A DNA stretch of 64,000 nucleotides from Tautonia marina (GTDB lineage: Bacteria; Planctomycetota; Planctomycetia; Isosphaerales; Isosphaeraceae). Shown here one piece after another: positions 9,718 to 18,462 of this stretch. The stretch's first letter is position 1; each line of letters opens with the position of its first letter. The DNA is taken from the NCBI RefSeq assembly GCF_009177065.1, contig NZ_WEZF01000017.1:62001-126000 (forward strand). The letters run 5' to 3'. Below the pieces are notes generated by a model. That model was not told the origin of the DNA. It saw only the letters and a program-made list of their open reading frames with translations, and made no database searches. The position numbers and the translations under genes were made by a program.

Positions 9718-10584
9718 ATGGGCATCGTCGAGACGCGACGCGGACTCCTGTTGGGGCTGGTCGCATCGTTACTGGTCGGATCGCTTGACTTGGCGGTAAC
9801 GCAATCGGCGACCGCCCAGGGAGGCGAACGGCGGATCGCGGCCCGGTCGATCACACCGGAGGATTTACCTGGCCCGCTTGACGACGTGATCTTCCGGCCC
9901 ACCGTCATGGTGCGCAAGGGGAACTCGCGCGGGAGCGGCACGATCATCGCCTCGACCAAGGGGCGGTCCCTGATTCTGACGGCCGCCCATGTCATCGACG
10001 GACCCGGCCGGGCGGCCATCGAGTTGCACCGCTTCAACCTCGGAATCGAGGGCCGCAAACTCGGAGGGTCGTGGCCGAAGGTCATCCCTGCCAAAATTCT
10101 CGCGGCCGACCTGGATGCCGACGTGGCGGTCTTGATGGTGGAGGGTCTGGCAAGGCTTCCGCATGTCGCTCGGCTGGATGAATCGCTGGCCGAGCCGCTG
10201 CCGGACGGCTTCCCCGTCACGTCGGTCGGCATTGACCACGCGAGCGATCTGAATAGCTGGGATTCGCGGATCCGAGGGACCGCCCTGCTCTCCCGGAATC
10301 TCGCCGACGAGGGTGGTTCGGCCTTCACCTCACCCTCAGGAAACCAGGGCCAAACGCCCTCCCGCGACCCCCGGTTGTTCGTGATTACCGAGCACCCACC
10401 CATCCAGGGGCGATCGGGGGGTGGGCTCTACGCCAGCGACGGCCGATTGCTGGGTGTCTGTGTCGGCCGGATCGAGGTCAAAAGTACCCGGGGAGAGGAA
10501 CGGGCGATCGGCCTGTTCGCCTCGGGCCAGAGCATTCAGCGCGTGCTGGAGCAGCTAGACGAGGCCCAATCCCCCTCGAATTGA
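9718..10584 (+). CDS. Secreted trypsin-like serine protease
   Basis: A 288-residue exported protease of the S1 (chymotrypsin/HtrA) fold. The N terminus is a signal peptide with core GLLLGLVASLLVGSL and a cleavage site near TAQ (34). The triad is visible: His91 in LTAAHV, Asp135 in DADVAVL and Ser233 in GRSGGGLY, so it should be active. No PDZ domain follows, unlike DegP/HtrA, so it may be a simple periplasmic protease. The ATG start has GGAGG 6 nt upstream. It lies directly before the YccA-like, LemA and HtpX genes and may share an envelope quality-control role (inference). Confidence 0.85.
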   Translation: MGIVETRRGLLLGLVASLLVGSLDLAVTQSATAQGGERRIAARSITPEDLPGPLDDVIFRPTVMVRKGNSRGSGTIIASTKGRSLILTAAHVIDGPGRAAIELHRFNLGIEGRKLGGSWPKVIPAKILAADLDADVAVLMVEGLARLPHVARLDESLAEPLPDGFPVTSVGIDHASDLNSWDSRIRGTALLSRNLADEGGSAFTSPSGNQGQTPSRDPRLFVITEHPPIQGRSGGGLYASDGRLLGVCVGRIEVKSTRGEERAIGLFASGQSIQRVLEQLDEAQSPSN

Positions 10585-10689
10585 ATTGCCCTGACGCGAC
10601 CAAACGGCCACAATACAGCGAGGTGAGCCGGCCCGACACTTGGGGGCGGTTCGCCGTCTTTTCCCTCAACGACTCGGAGGTTCGCCAAG

Positions 10690-11427
10690 GTGGAGACGTC
10701 CAATCCTGTTTTTTCGGAAACCGTATTTGGTGACTGGGCTCGCGAGGAGACTCGCGTCAACGCGATGACCGTGCAGGGCACGGCGTCGAAGTGCTTCCTG
10801 CTTCTGGCCATCTTGACGGCCGTCGCCGCGTACGTCTGGGGGCTCGGGCAATCGGGCACCGACGTCACCCCCTGGATGTTCGGCGGCATGATCGCCGGCC
10901 TGGTGCTGGCGCTGATCACCGTCTTCGCCATGAAATGGGCCGCCTACACCGCCCCGCTCTACGCCGCGGCCCAGGGGTCGTTTCTTGGTGGTGTGTCCTG
11001 GTGGTTCAACTCGATGTACCCGGGCATCGCCTTCAACGCGATGGCCCTGACGCTGGCTGTTTTGCTGGTGATGCTCTCGCTCTACACCTCGCGGATCATC
11101 CCGGTGACGGACAAGCTCCGCATGGGGATCGTCGCCGCGACCGGGGCCATCTTCCTGGTCTACATGGTCAGCTTCGTGCTGAGCTTCTTCGGGGTGTCGG
11201 TGCCGATGATCCACGGCTCCGGCCCGATCGGCATCGGCTTTAGCCTGGTCGTCGTCGGCGTCGCAGCGTTCAACCTGCTGCTCGACTTCGACTTCATCGA
11301 GCGCGGAGCCCGCTCCGGCGCTCCGAAGGCGATGGAGTGGTACGGCGCGTTTGGGCTGCTGGTCACCTTGATCTGGCTTTATATCAGCCTCCTGCGCTTG
11401 CTGGCCCAGCTCCAGGGACGCGAGTAA
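10690..11427 (+). CDS. Bax inhibitor-1/YccA-like membrane protein
   Basis: A 245-residue integral membrane protein of the Bax inhibitor-1 superfamily, in the subgroup starting with an N-terminal SNPVFSET-type segment. Seven hydrophobic helices follow (for example CFLLLAILTAVAAYVWG, MIAGLVLALITVFAM, IFLVYMVSFVLSFFG). The family includes the E. coli FtsH modulator YccA and eukaryotic TMBIM channels; here the role is inferred to be membrane stress or proteostasis. The start is GTG at 10690, with GGAGG at 10676-10680. A strong hairpin follows the stop. Confidence 0.85.
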   Translation: METSNPVFSETVFGDWAREETRVNAMTVQGTASKCFLLLAILTAVAAYVWGLGQSGTDVTPWMFGGMIAGLVLALITVFAMKWAAYTAPLYAAAQGSFLGGVSWWFNSMYPGIAFNAMALTLAVLLVMLSLYTSRIIPVTDKLRMGIVAATGAIFLVYMVSFVLSFFGVSVPMIHGSGPIGIGFSLVVVGVAAFNLLLDFDFIERGARSGAPKAMEWYGAFGLLVTLIWLYISLLRLLAQLQGRE

Positions 11428-11481
11428 TTTCGGGGAAATCCCGACCGTCGCACTCCCCCCCACCTTCGATTCGAGTCTACG

Positions 11482-11520
11482 ACGCCCGCCCCCGCGCTTC
11501 CCAGGAGCGAGGGCGGGCGT
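11482..11520 (+). terminator. Strong GC hairpin after the Bax-inhibitor gene
   Basis: ACGCCCGCCC pairs with GGGCGGGCGT (10 bp), continued inward by CGC/GCG across one mismatch, around an 11-nt loop. It lies 55 bp after the stop. The following sequence TGTTCGT is only weakly T-rich. Confidence 0.7.
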
Positions 11521-11688
11521 TGTTCGTAAAAAAGAGGCTCGATTTCCTGCCAAGGCCACCAGGGGCACAGTCCTGTCAAGAAAATAGACTTGCGGACGAA
11601 CACCGGTTAGTCTCGTGACATCCCAGGTCCCGGCTCCGGGACCGTGCTCCTCGAACCCGCTTCGCCCAATTCGGAGGATCGTTCGCCC

Positions 11689-12342
11689 ATGAGTCTGCTT
11701 CTCGCCCAGGAGGCCGGCGGCCTCGGAGGAACGGCCATCATCCTGATCGTCATCGGGGTGATCGTCGCCATCCTCGTCTTCCTGGCCATCGGCACGTACA
11801 ACAAGCTGGTTCAGCTTCGGAACCGCTACAAGAATGCCTATAGCCAGATCGATGTTCAGCTCAAGCGGCGGTACGACCTGATCCCGAACCTCGTGGAGAC
11901 GGTCAAAGGGTACATGAGCCACGAGCGTGAGACGCTCGAAGCCGTGATCCAGGCCCGTAACGCCGCCGTTTCGGCCAGCAACCAGGTGGCCGCCAACCCC
12001 GGCGACCCCGACTCGATGAAGCGCCTGGGTGCGGCCGAGGCCGACCTCGGCTCTGTCTCCGCCAGCACCGGCGTGCTCGGCCGCCTGTTCGCCCTATCGG
12101 AAGCCTATCCCGACCTGAAGGCGAACACGAACATGCTCTCCCTTCAGGAAGAGCTGACCAGCACCGAAAACAAGGTGGCCTTCTCTCGGCAAGCGTATAA
12201 TGATGCCGTGATGAGTTACAACACCGCCCGAGAAGTCTTCCCCGCCGTCATCTTCGCCGGCATGTTCGGCTTCGGACCGGCCCAGTTCTTCGAGATCGAG
12301 TCTCCGAAGGAACGCGAGGCCCCGCGCGTCTCGTTCTCCTGA
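11689..12342 (+). CDS. lemA: LemA family protein
   Basis: A 217-residue protein with one N-terminal membrane helix (about 13-34) and a helical domain carrying the family hallmark TYNKLVQLRNRYKNAYSQID followed by VQLKRRYDLIPNLVETVKGY. LemA proteins are membrane-bound helical-bundle proteins of uncertain function, often encoded next to HtpX-type proteases or TPM-domain proteins. The ATG at 11689 has GGAGG at 11673-11677 and gives the expected short N terminus. The gene precedes the M48 protease by 114 bp with a strong hairpin between them. Confidence 0.93.
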   Translation: MSLLLAQEAGGLGGTAIILIVIGVIVAILVFLAIGTYNKLVQLRNRYKNAYSQIDVQLKRRYDLIPNLVETVKGYMSHERETLEAVIQARNAAVSASNQVAANPGDPDSMKRLGAAEADLGSVSASTGVLGRLFALSEAYPDLKANTNMLSLQEELTSTENKVAFSRQAYNDAVMSYNTAREVFPAVIFAGMFGFGPAQFFEIESPKEREAPRVSFS

Positions 12343-12353
12343 TCCCGATCCTT

Positions 12354-12389
12354 GGGTGTCGTGCCCCTCATGAGGCGGGCACGACACCC
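12354..12389 (+). terminator. 13-bp perfect hairpin between lemA and htpX-like gene
   Basis: GGGTGTCGTGCCC and its exact complement GGGCACGACACCC flank a 10-nt loop. It sits 12 bp after the lemA stop and 68 bp before the protease start. It may terminate lemA transcripts or attenuate read-through; no T-tract is present. Confidence 0.6.
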
Positions 12390-12456
12390 GAGCGACGTGT
12401 CGCCACGATTCCTCACCAATCCATTCCTACTCGGATCGCAGCCGACCGGATCGCCC

Positions 12457-14388
12457 ATGGATTTCTTCGAGCATCAAGAAACCGCCCGCCGCAAGACCGG
12501 GCTGCTGATCGTGTATTTCCTTCTGGCTGTCGTCGCCATCATCGGGGCGATCTACCTGGTGCTGGCGTTTTTCTTCCTCGCCAGTGCCGAGAATGAGGCC
12601 GGAATGGCCGTTGCGGAGCCGACACTCTGGGACCCCGGCCTATTCGGCCTGGTCGCCCTCGGAACGACGGCCCTGGTCGGCGGGGGAAGTCTGTACAAGA
12701 TTGCCTCGCTCGCCGGAGGTGGGCACACCGTGGCCGAACTGCTCGGCGGGCGTCTGATCCACCCCGATACGAGAGATCCCGACGAGCGCCGCGTGCTGAA
12801 TGTTGTCGAGGAGATGGCGATTGCCTCGGGCACTCCGGTGCCGCCGGTCTACCTCATGGATCAAGAGCCGGCAATCAATGCGTTTGCCGCCGGTTACACG
12901 CCGAACGACGCGGTCATTGGCGTGACCCGAGGGTGCATCCAGACCCTCTCGCGTGACGAGCTTCAAGGGGTGATGGCGCACGAATTCAGCCACATTCTCA
13001 ACGGAGACATGCGGCTGAATATCCGGCTCATGGGGGTCCTGTTCGGAATCCTTCTGATCGGGATCACCGGCTGGATCATCTTCCGCTCGACCATGTACTC
13101 CAACATGCGAGCGCGGAGCGACAACAAGGGGGGGAATCCCCTTCCCTTGATCGGCCTGGCGCTTTACATCATCGGATATGTCGGTGTCTTTTTCGGTCGC
13201 CTGATCCAGTCGGCCGTCTCGCGCCAGCGGGAATACCTGGCCGATGCCTCGGCGGTGCAGTTCACCCGAAATCCAGAGGGAATTGCCGGAGCCCTGAAGA
13301 AGATCGGGGCCATCTCGGCGGGTTCTCGCCTGAAGAATCCCGAGGCAGGAGAAGCCGCTCACATGTTCTTCGGCGAGGGGATCGGCGGTGCCTGGCTGAG
13401 CCTGATGGCCACTCACCCCCCCCTGGCCGACCGCATCCGACGGATCGACCCGAACTTCGACGGCGACTTCTCGAAGGTCTCGCTCGCTCCTCCCAGCCAC
13501 GCGCGGATCGATCGCGAAAAGCCCAAGGGCCCCTCCCGCAAGGCTGAGACAGGTCGGATGAAATTCGACCCGGTCGAGGCGATTACCAAAATCGGCACGA
13601 TCGACCCGCAGCGCCTTGCCTATGCCGCCGCCTTGCTGGAGTCGTTTCCCGAGCCGATCACCCGCCTGACGCACGATCCGTACAGCGCCCGGGTGCTCGT
13701 CTATGGCCTCCTGATCGACCGCGACTCGGAACACCTCGACAGTCAGTTGCAGGCTCTGGCGGGATCGGCCGGATCGAAAATTGCCGATCAAACCCGTTCG
13801 ATCCTGCCCGAGGTTCAAGGGGTTGAGCTGACCGCCCGACTTCCGCTGGTCGAGCTGGCGTTGCCGGCCCTCCGGCAGCTTTCGCCCGATCAGTACCGAG
13901 CCTTTCAGCGCGACGTGCGAGCCTTGATCGAGGCCGATCGACGGATCAGCCTTTACGAGTTCGCCCTGCTCCGGCTCTTGATGCGACACCTTGGGCCGCA
14001 GTTCGGCAACAAGACCGCGCCGAGCGTCCGCTATCGATCGGCCGCGGCCATCAGCGAGCCGACCGGCACCCTGCTGACCGCCATCGCCCGCGTCGGTCAA
14101 CCCCACGACAGTGCCGAGGCCCGCCGCTCCTTCGAGTCGGGCGTTCAGGCGCTCGGCTGGGACTCGGTCCAGGTGAAACCGGCCTCCGAATCGGGCCTCG
14201 AAGCCGTTAGCAAGGCCCTCGATGTCTTGCTCGAAGCCAGTGCTCCGTTGAAGCGCGACGTGCTTCGCGCCTGTGCCTCGGCCGTTGGCTCGGACGGTCA
14301 GATCACCGTTGAGGAGGGGGAGCTGCTCCGGGCCATCGCCGATTCGCTCGACAGTCCCATGCCCCCGATCCTGGCCGAGGCTTCCTGA
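12457..14388 (+). CDS. htpX: HtpX-like M48 zinc metalloprotease with C-terminal extension
   Basis: A 643-residue integral membrane metalloprotease for membrane-protein quality control. Two N-terminal membrane helices (about 15-40 and 58-80) precede the zinc motif HEFSH (175-179). The third zinc ligand is Glu259 in REYLADASAV. Two more hydrophobic segments lie between them. E. coli HtpX has about 290 residues; here about 300 additional residues follow the catalytic domain. The end of this extension (DVLRACASAVGSDGQITVEE) resembles TerB-like helical domains. The start at ATG 12457 (MDFFEHQE) is chosen as it directly precedes the first membrane helix. Pairing with lemA is common. Confidence 0.88.
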   Translation: MDFFEHQETARRKTGLLIVYFLLAVVAIIGAIYLVLAFFFLASAENEAGMAVAEPTLWDPGLFGLVALGTTALVGGGSLYKIASLAGGGHTVAELLGGRLIHPDTRDPDERRVLNVVEEMAIASGTPVPPVYLMDQEPAINAFAAGYTPNDAVIGVTRGCIQTLSRDELQGVMAHEFSHILNGDMRLNIRLMGVLFGILLIGITGWIIFRSTMYSNMRARSDNKGGNPLPLIGLALYIIGYVGVFFGRLIQSAVSRQREYLADASAVQFTRNPEGIAGALKKIGAISAGSRLKNPEAGEAAHMFFGEGIGGAWLSLMATHPPLADRIRRIDPNFDGDFSKVSLAPPSHARIDREKPKGPSRKAETGRMKFDPVEAITKIGTIDPQRLAYAAALLESFPEPITRLTHDPYSARVLVYGLLIDRDSEHLDSQLQALAGSAGSKIADQTRSILPEVQGVELTARLPLVELALPALRQLSPDQYRAFQRDVRALIEADRRISLYEFALLRLLMRHLGPQFGNKTAPSVRYRSAAAISEPTGTLLTAIARVGQPHDSAEARRSFESGVQALGWDSVQVKPASESGLEAVSKALDVLLEASAPLKRDVLRACASAVGSDGQITVEEGELLRAIADSLDSPMPPILAEAS

Positions 14389-14479
14389 GAAGTCCGAGGA
14401 ATTGCGGGGGTTCATCATTCGTCACCGCGTTGCCGATCAACAAGGAGAGTGTGACGAACTCGTTTCGACAATTTCATGA

Positions 14480-14507
14480 GTGACACAAACGCGAGCGTTT
14501 GTGCCAC
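14480..14507 (+). terminator. Hairpin terminator between convergent genes
   Basis: CACAAACG/CGTTTGTG form an 8-bp stem with a CGAG tetraloop, extended by GTG/CAC across one mismatch. It is followed by CCTTTTGCTTC. It lies between the protease (+) and nucleoside hydrolase (-). Confidence 0.7.
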
Positions 14508-14550
14508 CCTTTTGCTTCGTTCAGACTTCCCATGAAAGGTTGCAAATAAG

Positions 14551-15576
14551 TCAATTACCGTTCCTGATGTCAGGCGGCTGGCTGACGAGTTGGGCGAAGG
14601 CTTCACGAATGCGAATCACCTGTTCCGGACTCACGATCAGGTAGCGGTGCCGGCCATCGGAATCTGGCTCGAACCGGGTGTGTCCGTCCTCCTCGACGAT
14701 GACCCGGCCGGGTGGAGAGAGGTCGAAGTAACCACGGTCGGGCTCGACGGCATGGAGGACGCTGGTCAGGTCCCAGGTCGGCCGTTCGTGAGGGGTCGGT
14801 TCGTAGACCTGATACGCTTCAGAAACCGGGTGGTGATCGACGTATCCGAAGTCGTTGTCGATGCTCGCGGCCGGGTAGGGAATGGCGATGCCGATTTCAA
14901 AGCCGCTGTAGATGATGGGTGTGGGCCAGTCTCGGGCGAGGATGCGGGCGGATTCGAGATCCTGGACCACATTGTACTCGCCGAAGCGAGCATTGTTGCC
15001 GATGGGTGCGAAGGCTCCCGCCATCACTTCCAGCAGGCGAACCTTCTTCGCCACCAGTTCGGGGCCGGAAAGCGGGGAGACGTCATCGGGTCCCGAGGCG
15101 AGGAGTCGGGCCAGGTTCGTCGAGAATCCGACCTGAGCGATCACCACCGCTCCGTCCGGTTGCTCCGCCAGCACCTTGCGGAGCAAGGCAACCGCGTCGG
15201 GAGCCTCGGAACCGGAAGCCAGGGATCGGGGGTAACGGAGCCCGTCGCCCGATCCATCCGGTTCGGCGGCCAGGCCAAGGAACTTGCCTTGTTCGGGGGT
15301 CACCCCGTCGCGGACCACGCCGATCGGGATCGAACCACGTCCATAAAAGTGGTTGATCGCATCGGCAAGTGGACCGGCCAATTCGTGATCCTTCGTCAGG
15401 GTAACGGCCAGCAACTCGCACTTGCCACGCGACTGCAAGGCATGGATCAAGCCCATCGCCATCGCGTCGTCAACGTCGTTGCCGAGGTCGGTGTCGAAGA
15501 TCAGGCGAACCGGCTCGTCGGCCGGTGGTGCCGGGGTTGCGGTCATGAGCAGCAGGGAGAGGAGCATTGTGGTCAT
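14551..15576 (-). CDS. Secreted nucleoside hydrolase family protein
   Basis: A 341-residue protein of the inosine-uridine preferring nucleoside hydrolase fold, which cleaves the N-glycosidic bond of ribonucleosides using a bound calcium ion. The aspartate cluster is seen as FDTDLGNDVDDAMAM (Asp28, Asp30, Asp34, Asp36, Asp37). A hydrophobic N terminus (MLLSLLLMTATPAPP) is a likely signal peptide, so it would act outside the cytoplasm. It is the last gene of a leftward group of exported enzymes, 46 bp after the FAD oxidoreductase. Exact substrate cannot be read from sequence. Confidence 0.85.
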   Translation of the reverse strand: MTTMLLSLLLMTATPAPPADEPVRLIFDTDLGNDVDDAMAMGLIHALQSRGKCELLAVTLTKDHELAGPLADAINHFYGRGSIPIGVVRDGVTPEQGKFLGLAAEPDGSGDGLRYPRSLASGSEAPDAVALLRKVLAEQPDGAVVIAQVGFSTNLARLLASGPDDVSPLSGPELVAKKVRLLEVMAGAFAPIGNNARFGEYNVVQDLESARILARDWPTPIIYSGFEIGIAIPYPAASIDNDFGYVDHHPVSEAYQVYEPTPHERPTWDLTSVLHAVEPDRGYFDLSPPGRVIVEEDGHTRFEPDSDGRHRYLIVSPEQVIRIREAFAQLVSQPPDIRNGN

Positions 15577-15622
15577 GGTGTCATCATCATCAGTCAGGGT
15601 GAAGCTTATCGAGAATTGATGC

Positions 15623-17341
15623 TCAGCGAGGCCGAGCCCTGGGCCAGTGGATCTCGACTCCCTGAGAGGTCAGGAACGACTGGAATTCCCGGAGCCGCGC
15701 CGGGGTATTGCGCACGGCTCGGGGAGACAGGCCCCGATCGAGGCAGAAGGTGGCCAGGGCGCCGGCCGCTTCGCCGATGGCCCACTCGACCGGATGGAGC
15801 CGATAGCAACCGTTGGTCACGTGAGTCGTGCCGAGGTTTTTGCAGGCGGGAAGCAGGTTCTCGACCCGAACGGGAATCAAGGCACCGAGCGGAATCTCAA
15901 AGGGGAGGGAACTGACATCAATATAATTATCACCTCCCGTGCTCGGATGGAGGTCGATTCGGTAGCTCCCGACGCCGACGCTGTCGGGGAAGGTCGCCTC
16001 GGCCACGTCGGTTCCCTCGGCCTCGCGTCGGGCCTCGGTGCCGACGTGACGCTCAAGGATGGTGAACTCGGCAGCGATTCTTCGAGATTCTCGAATATAA
16101 GGGGCCTTGGCCATGCCGTCAGACGTGCCCATCAGGTCGGGACGGAGCCGGAGCCCCGGCCAGCCGGTGCCGCCGTCGGGCCGGGGGCATTCGGTCTGGA
16201 GCCAGTAGAGCAACGCGCGGTTCAACCCCTTCGCTCGCTCAATGTGCTGCCGAGCCTCGTCGGCCGAGACGCCGACAAGCGGCCCGAGCAGGTAGTCGTT
16301 TTGCGGCCAGTTGACGCAGGTCACGCCGGTCGAGCCGTCGAACGGACCGGGGCGGAAGTTGCTCGGGTCGATCACGCGGCGGTAGGTCCACCAGCCGAAG
16401 GCGTTGCTGGTGGGGTCGAACGGAACCGATCGAGGTTCAAGCGTTTGAGGACTGCTATACGAGAGGCTCAGCAACGGGCCTGACCAGGGGGGAGTCAGGT
16501 CGGGGACGAAGTCGCGCCAGAACCGGTAATCGTCCGGTTCGTCGATCGTGTGGTCTTCCTCGGGACGGTATTCCATGAGAAAGCAAACCGTGAAGGCTTG
16601 CTGATTCATCGGATCGGGCTGCTCCGGGGCGGAGCGGTCGCCGGTCTGCGAGGCGGCCTCGAAGCCGACGATATGCTCGACATTGGCCAGTTCGAGCAGA
16701 TCGCCGAGTTCTGTTGCATCGAGGATGTACGGGGCGACCAGGGTACGGTCGTCGCCGGTCGTCGCATCGCGGACGGTGACGGATCGAACCCGGTCCCCTT
16801 CGGTTTCCGCGGCAATCGGCACGTGTTTCAGCAGGACTGAGAGTGTCCCGGCGGAGGCAAACGGGGCGAGCATCTCGGTCAAAGCCGCGAGATACGCCCG
16901 GGGCTCAGCGCACAGGGCCGAGACGCGGCCGTTGCCGGGGTTGAGGTATCGAGCGTCTCGGGCCTCGGCGGTCAGGGGGTAGTTGCGCTGAACGTACGCG
17001 CGGGTCCGTTTGCGGAGGTCGGCATACGATGCGTTCCGGCCGAATTGTTCGATCCACGGATGTTCATCCGGCGGAACGGCCTGACTGGTGAGCTGCCCGC
17101 CGATCCAGTCGGTTTCCTCGGTCATCACGACCGTCTTGCCCGCCCTCAGGGCCGCCAACGCCGCCGCGCAGCCGCCGAGGCTACCACCGACGATAACGAG
17201 GTCGGCCTCGATGGTTTGCCTCTGGATGCTTGGGCCTGAAGCGAGGACATGCCCTCGCTGCGCCGCCATCAGAGCGGCCAGGCCGGAGGAGCTGCCGATC
17301 AGAAAGCGGCGACGGTTGGGACGCGAATAACTCTCGTTCAT
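15623..17341 (-). CDS. Exported FAD-dependent oxidoreductase
   Basis: A 572-residue flavoprotein. The N terminus holds a twin-arginine type signal (NRRRFLIGSSSGLAAL), fitting export of a folded cofactor-bearing enzyme. It is followed by the dinucleotide fold LVIVGGSLGGCAAALAA and the second FAD motif EETDWIGGQLTSQ. The later segment NLLPACKNLGTTHVTNG and the C terminus match the FAD-dependent oxidoreductase family (PF12831 type) abundant in Planctomycetota. Substrate unknown; polysaccharide or sugar-acid metabolism is possible given the sulfatase nearby. It lies 46 bp upstream of the nucleoside hydrolase in the same direction. Confidence 0.82.
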   Translation of the reverse strand: MNESYSRPNRRRFLIGSSSGLAALMAAQRGHVLASGPSIQRQTIEADLVIVGGSLGGCAAALAALRAGKTVVMTEETDWIGGQLTSQAVPPDEHPWIEQFGRNASYADLRKRTRAYVQRNYPLTAEARDARYLNPGNGRVSALCAEPRAYLAALTEMLAPFASAGTLSVLLKHVPIAAETEGDRVRSVTVRDATTGDDRTLVAPYILDATELGDLLELANVEHIVGFEAASQTGDRSAPEQPDPMNQQAFTVCFLMEYRPEEDHTIDEPDDYRFWRDFVPDLTPPWSGPLLSLSYSSPQTLEPRSVPFDPTSNAFGWWTYRRVIDPSNFRPGPFDGSTGVTCVNWPQNDYLLGPLVGVSADEARQHIERAKGLNRALLYWLQTECPRPDGGTGWPGLRLRPDLMGTSDGMAKAPYIRESRRIAAEFTILERHVGTEARREAEGTDVAEATFPDSVGVGSYRIDLHPSTGGDNYIDVSSLPFEIPLGALIPVRVENLLPACKNLGTTHVTNGCYRLHPVEWAIGEAAGALATFCLDRGLSPRAVRNTPARLREFQSFLTSQGVEIHWPRARPR

Positions 17342-17347
17342 CAGCGA

Positions 17348-17376
17348 TGGACCGATCGGGGTTAGGCGGGTATACT
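17348..17376 (+). promoter_or_regulatory. Candidate sigma-70 promoter for tRNA-Leu
   Basis: TGGACC (17348-17353) and TATACT (17371-17376) are spaced by 17 bp, placing a start near 17383, about 46 nt before the mature tRNA. Seen by eye only. Confidence 0.45.
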
Positions 17377-17428
17377 CAGGGCTCAGTTCAGTTCTGATAG
17401 CTCATGGCCGAATTTGACGGAACTCCTT

Positions 17429-17510
17429 GCGAGAGTGGTGGAACTGGCAGACACGCAGGATTTAGGTTCCTGTGCCGAAAGGCGTGAGGGTTCGACTCCC
17501 TCCTCTCGCA
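17429..17510 (+). tRNA. tRNA-Leu (anticodon UAG)
   Basis: An 82-nt class II tRNA. The acceptor stem is GCGAGAG/CTCTCGC with discriminator A at 17510. The anticodon stem is CAGGA/TCCTG with loop TTTAGGT, giving anticodon TAG at 17463-17465 (reads CUA, Leu). A long variable arm (GCCGAAAGGC) and the T-arm GAGGG-TTCGACT-CCCTC are complete. CCA is not encoded. It lies between two leftward genes on the opposite strand. Confidence 0.97.
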
Positions 17511-17519
17511 TTGCTCGGT

Positions 17520-18338
17520 TTAGTCGGGGATCTGGTCGAGTTCTTCGTCCTCGTTCACCTTCGTCAGGGTAAAGGTCCGGAAGTCGTCCGAGAAGGTCTC
17601 GGGCCGGGTGGAGGATCCACGGCCGAGGCCGAGACTGACGCGGAGTGACGAACCGTTCAGCTCGTAAATGGACTTCAAGGGCTGCGCATCCTCGCGGTCG
17701 GGGATCCAGTCCATCGCTTTCGGCGTGGCCAACTCGTCGAGCTGAACGCGGCCGGTCGAGGCGAGCACCTCCTGGCCATCGGGTCCGACGATGACAAACT
17801 TGGTCACACGGCCCTGGATTGACAGCGACGCCTGAAGCGAACCGTTGGGGCCGAGGTTGCCGGACCAGTTCCCTTGGAGGGCGATCAGGTCGCCGGTCAG
17901 GGGTTCCTCGTCGGCGGAGACGACCACACGGGAGTAGGTTTGGAGGCTCGGGTAGAGTCCTCGGCCGGCGGCGAGGGCATCGGGCCGGGTGGCCCCGGGG
18001 GCGGCCGAGCAGATGGTCAACTCGTCACCGTCGAGCCGGTAGAGGCCCAACATATCTGCCCGGGGCTTGTCGCCGGGTCCGACAATCTCGACCCAGTCGA
18101 GGGTTCCCGGTTCGGCTGACTCGTCCAATCGGAGTAGACCCCGGAACGTAAACGAGGTGCGGGGGCTGGTCTCGACAACCCGCACGAAGCGGTCGCCATC
18201 AATGGTGAGGGTAATGATCACCTCGCCGGTCGGCCCGGCCTCGGCACGCCAGGTTCCTTGAAGTGAAGCCAGGTCATCGGACTGAACCGGGGTCGAGCCG
18301 AGCAAAGCAGTCATCAGGAGGCAGGCAACGGATTGCAT
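17520..18338 (-). CDS. Secreted TIGR03067-type planctomycete protein, two domains
   Basis: A 272-residue protein with a short signal peptide (ACLLMTALLGSTPVQS). It has two related beta-rich halves. Each begins with LQGxW (LQGTWRAE, LQGNWSGN) and continues to a Y-x-L-[DN]-G-x-x-L segment (YRLDGDELTIC, YELNGSSLRVS). This matches the TIGR03067 domain family, which is expanded in Planctomycetota and has no known biochemical role. It lies just beyond the tRNA end and downstream of the sulfatase in the same direction. Confidence 0.75.
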   Translation of the reverse strand: MQSVACLLMTALLGSTPVQSDDLASLQGTWRAEAGPTGEVIITLTIDGDRFVRVVETSPRTSFTFRGLLRLDESAEPGTLDWVEIVGPGDKPRADMLGLYRLDGDELTICSAAPGATRPDALAAGRGLYPSLQTYSRVVVSADEEPLTGDLIALQGNWSGNLGPNGSLQASLSIQGRVTKFVIVGPDGQEVLASTGRVQLDELATPKAMDWIPDREDAQPLKSIYELNGSSLRVSLGLGRGSSTRPETFSDDFRTFTLTKVNEDEELDQIPD

Positions 18339-18462
18339 CGGGGGTCCTCGGTGAAGGGAACGCCACGACCGAAGGCGAGGGGCAGTCTGATCAGCCGGAA
18401 GCCTCGGTCGATCGGGCTACCCCGGTCGAGTCGGTCGGGTTTCGATCGAGGCGAGGATTGGA

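Noticed and set aside
12640-14418. Long minus-strand open frame opposite the M48 protease
   Set aside because: The plus strand encodes HEFSH and the family zinc ligands; the antisense product has no known pattern.
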